In this document: piece by piece, positions 6,764 to 7,500 of the stretch
Layout: the number at the start of each line of letters is the position of its first letter
Position numbering within the stretch: the stretch's first letter is position 1
NCBI GenBank assembly: GCA_020441735.1
Contig: JAGRLQ010000172.1
Location: 1,428-8,927 of the forward strand
DNA: 7,500 nt
Direction: 5' to 3'
Source: Nitratireductor sp.
GTDB taxonomy: Bacteria; Pseudomonadota; Alphaproteobacteria; Rhizobiales; Rhizobiaceae
The notes under the pieces: generated by a model
What the model was told of the DNA's origin: nothing
Seen by the model: only the letters and a program-made list of their open reading frames with translations
Databases searched by the model: none
Translations under genes and position numbers: made by a program

Positions 6764-7500
6764 ACGTTCACCTGAAGCCCATACACGAAATCCGCATGAC
6801 CCGGCCCGATGACGGCATCGAGCCTGGCGAGCCGCTGCTGGTGGTCGACAACATCTCGCTTGCCTTTGGCGGCGTGAAGGCGATTACCAACATTTCCTTC
6901 GACATTCTGAAAGGCGAAATCCGCGCCATCATCGGTCCCAATGGCGCCGGCAAGACGTCGATGCTCAACGTCATCAACGGCTTTTATCATCCCCAGGAAG
7001 GCACGATCACCTTCCGTGGCGAGAAACGTTCGCGCATGCGGCCCCACGTGGCCGCCCATCAGGGCATTGCCCGCACCTTCCAGAACATCGCCCTGTTCAA
7101 GGGCATGAGCGTGCTCGACAACATCATGACCGGTCGCATCACGCTGCAGAACAGGAATCTGTTCTGGCAGGCGCTGTGGCGCGGCCCGGCAGAACGCGAG
7201 GAACTCGAACACCGTGAGGCGGTCGAACACGTCATCGACTTTCTCGAGATCGAGCATATCCGAAAGACGCCGGTGGGCCGTCTGCCCTATGGCCTGCAGA
7301 AGCGGGTTGAACTCGGCCGGGCACTCGCCGCCGAACCCTCCCTGCTGCTGCTCGACGAGCCGATGGCAGGCATGAACCTCGAGGAGAAGGAAGACATGAG
7401 CCGCTTCATCCTCGACGTGAACCAGCAGTTCGGAACCACCATCGCGCTGATCGAACACGACATGGGTGTGGTGATGGATCTGTCCGACCGCGTGGTCGTG
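6760..7500 (+). CDS. ABC transporter ATP-binding protein, LivG type (3' end outside the window)
   Basis: 247 codons are visible and the frame is still open at the right edge. It is the ATPase of an importer of the branched-chain amino acid/amide (HAAT) class, acting on the inner face of the membrane with LivH/LivM-like permeases. Visible motifs are Walker A GPNGAGKTS with Lys65, the Q-loop ARTFQN with Gln108, the signature LPYGLQKRVELGRAL (from 175), Walker B LLLLDEP with Asp199/Glu200, and the switch His233 in IEHDM. The signature departs from LSGGQ, as is usual in LivG proteins. About 25 extra residues precede the ABC core. Start ATG 6760 is well supported by AAGGAGG (6746-6752) with 7 bp spacing and by the 4-bp overlap with the synthetase. 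An internal ATG at 6796 is less likely. Permease and binding-protein genes would be expected downstream; substrate is unknown. Confidence 0.93.
   Translation, partial: MNVHLKPIHEIRMTRPDDGIEPGEPLLVVDNISLAFGGVKAITNISFDILKGEIRAIIGPNGAGKTSMLNVINGFYHPQEGTITFRGEKRSRMRPHVAAHQGIARTFQNIALFKGMSVLDNIMTGRITLQNRNLFWQALWRGPAEREELEHREAVEHVIDFLEIEHIRKTPVGRLPYGLQKRVELGRALAAEPSLLLLDEPMAGMNLEEKEDMSRFILDVNQQFGTTIALIEHDMGVVMDLSDRVVV

Noticed and set aside
7282..7326. ABC signature LPYGLQKRVELGRAL instead of LSGGQ as a sign of a broken ATPase
   Set aside because: Departures from LSGGQ of this kind are normal in LivG-type proteins, and Walker A, Q-loop, Walker B and the switch histidine are all intact.
6613..7458. 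281-codon open frame on the - strand opposite the synthetase end and the ABC ATPase
   Set aside because: It is antisense to two genes with clear motifs, crosses their junction and has no family features.

Overview
The window looks like chromosomal DNA of an alphaproteobacterium, probably of the Rhizobiales (Hyphomicrobiales). The basis is moderately high GC content, strong GGAG-type ribosome binding sites, one GTG start, and the pairing of an acyl-CoA synthetase with a LivG-type ABC ATPase, an arrangement I recall from that group. The placement is an inference from style and gene content, not from a marker gene. All supported genes lie on the + strand. I see no tRNA, rRNA, CRISPR array, insertion sequence or phage gene.

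Layout: (1) positions 1-93 hold the last 30 codons of an unidentified gene. (2) A large membrane-bound unorthodox hybrid sensor kinase (202-2991) carries, in order, a TM-flanked periplasmic sensor, HAMP, coiled coil, HisKA, HATPase, a degenerate receiver, an intact receiver and an Hpt domain. (3) A 181-bp gap contains a 28-bp near-palindrome. (4) A receiver-EAL response regulator of the RocR/VieA type follows (3173-4399); all the usual EAL catalytic residues are present. (5) A 360-bp non-coding gap (4400-4759) has a weak hairpin after the EAL gene, a sigma-70-like promoter candidate and a nested stem-loop/dyad in front of the next gene. (6) A 667-residue AMP-forming acyl-CoA synthetase (4760-6763) overlaps by 4 bp (ATGA) the start of (7) a LivG-like ABC transporter ATPase, which runs off the right edge (6760-7500).

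There are two functional blocks. The first is a signalling pair. Its likely phosphorelay is His284 to Asp695 to His857 within the kinase, then Asp60 of the EAL protein, linking a periplasmic or membrane signal to cyclic-di-GMP breakdown. It resembles the Pseudomonas Roc/Sad arrangement of an unorthodox kinase with a REC-EAL regulator. The second is the start of what looks like an uptake-and-activation operon, in which an ABC transporter of the branched-chain amino acid (HAAT) class may import a carboxylic acid that the synthetase converts to its CoA thioester. Nothing in the sequence ties the two blocks together beyond adjacency and common strand. The window is mostly well-known families in an informative arrangement. 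The least ordinary points are the degenerate receiver domain inside the kinase and the dyad overlapping the predicted promoter start region of the synthetase operon.
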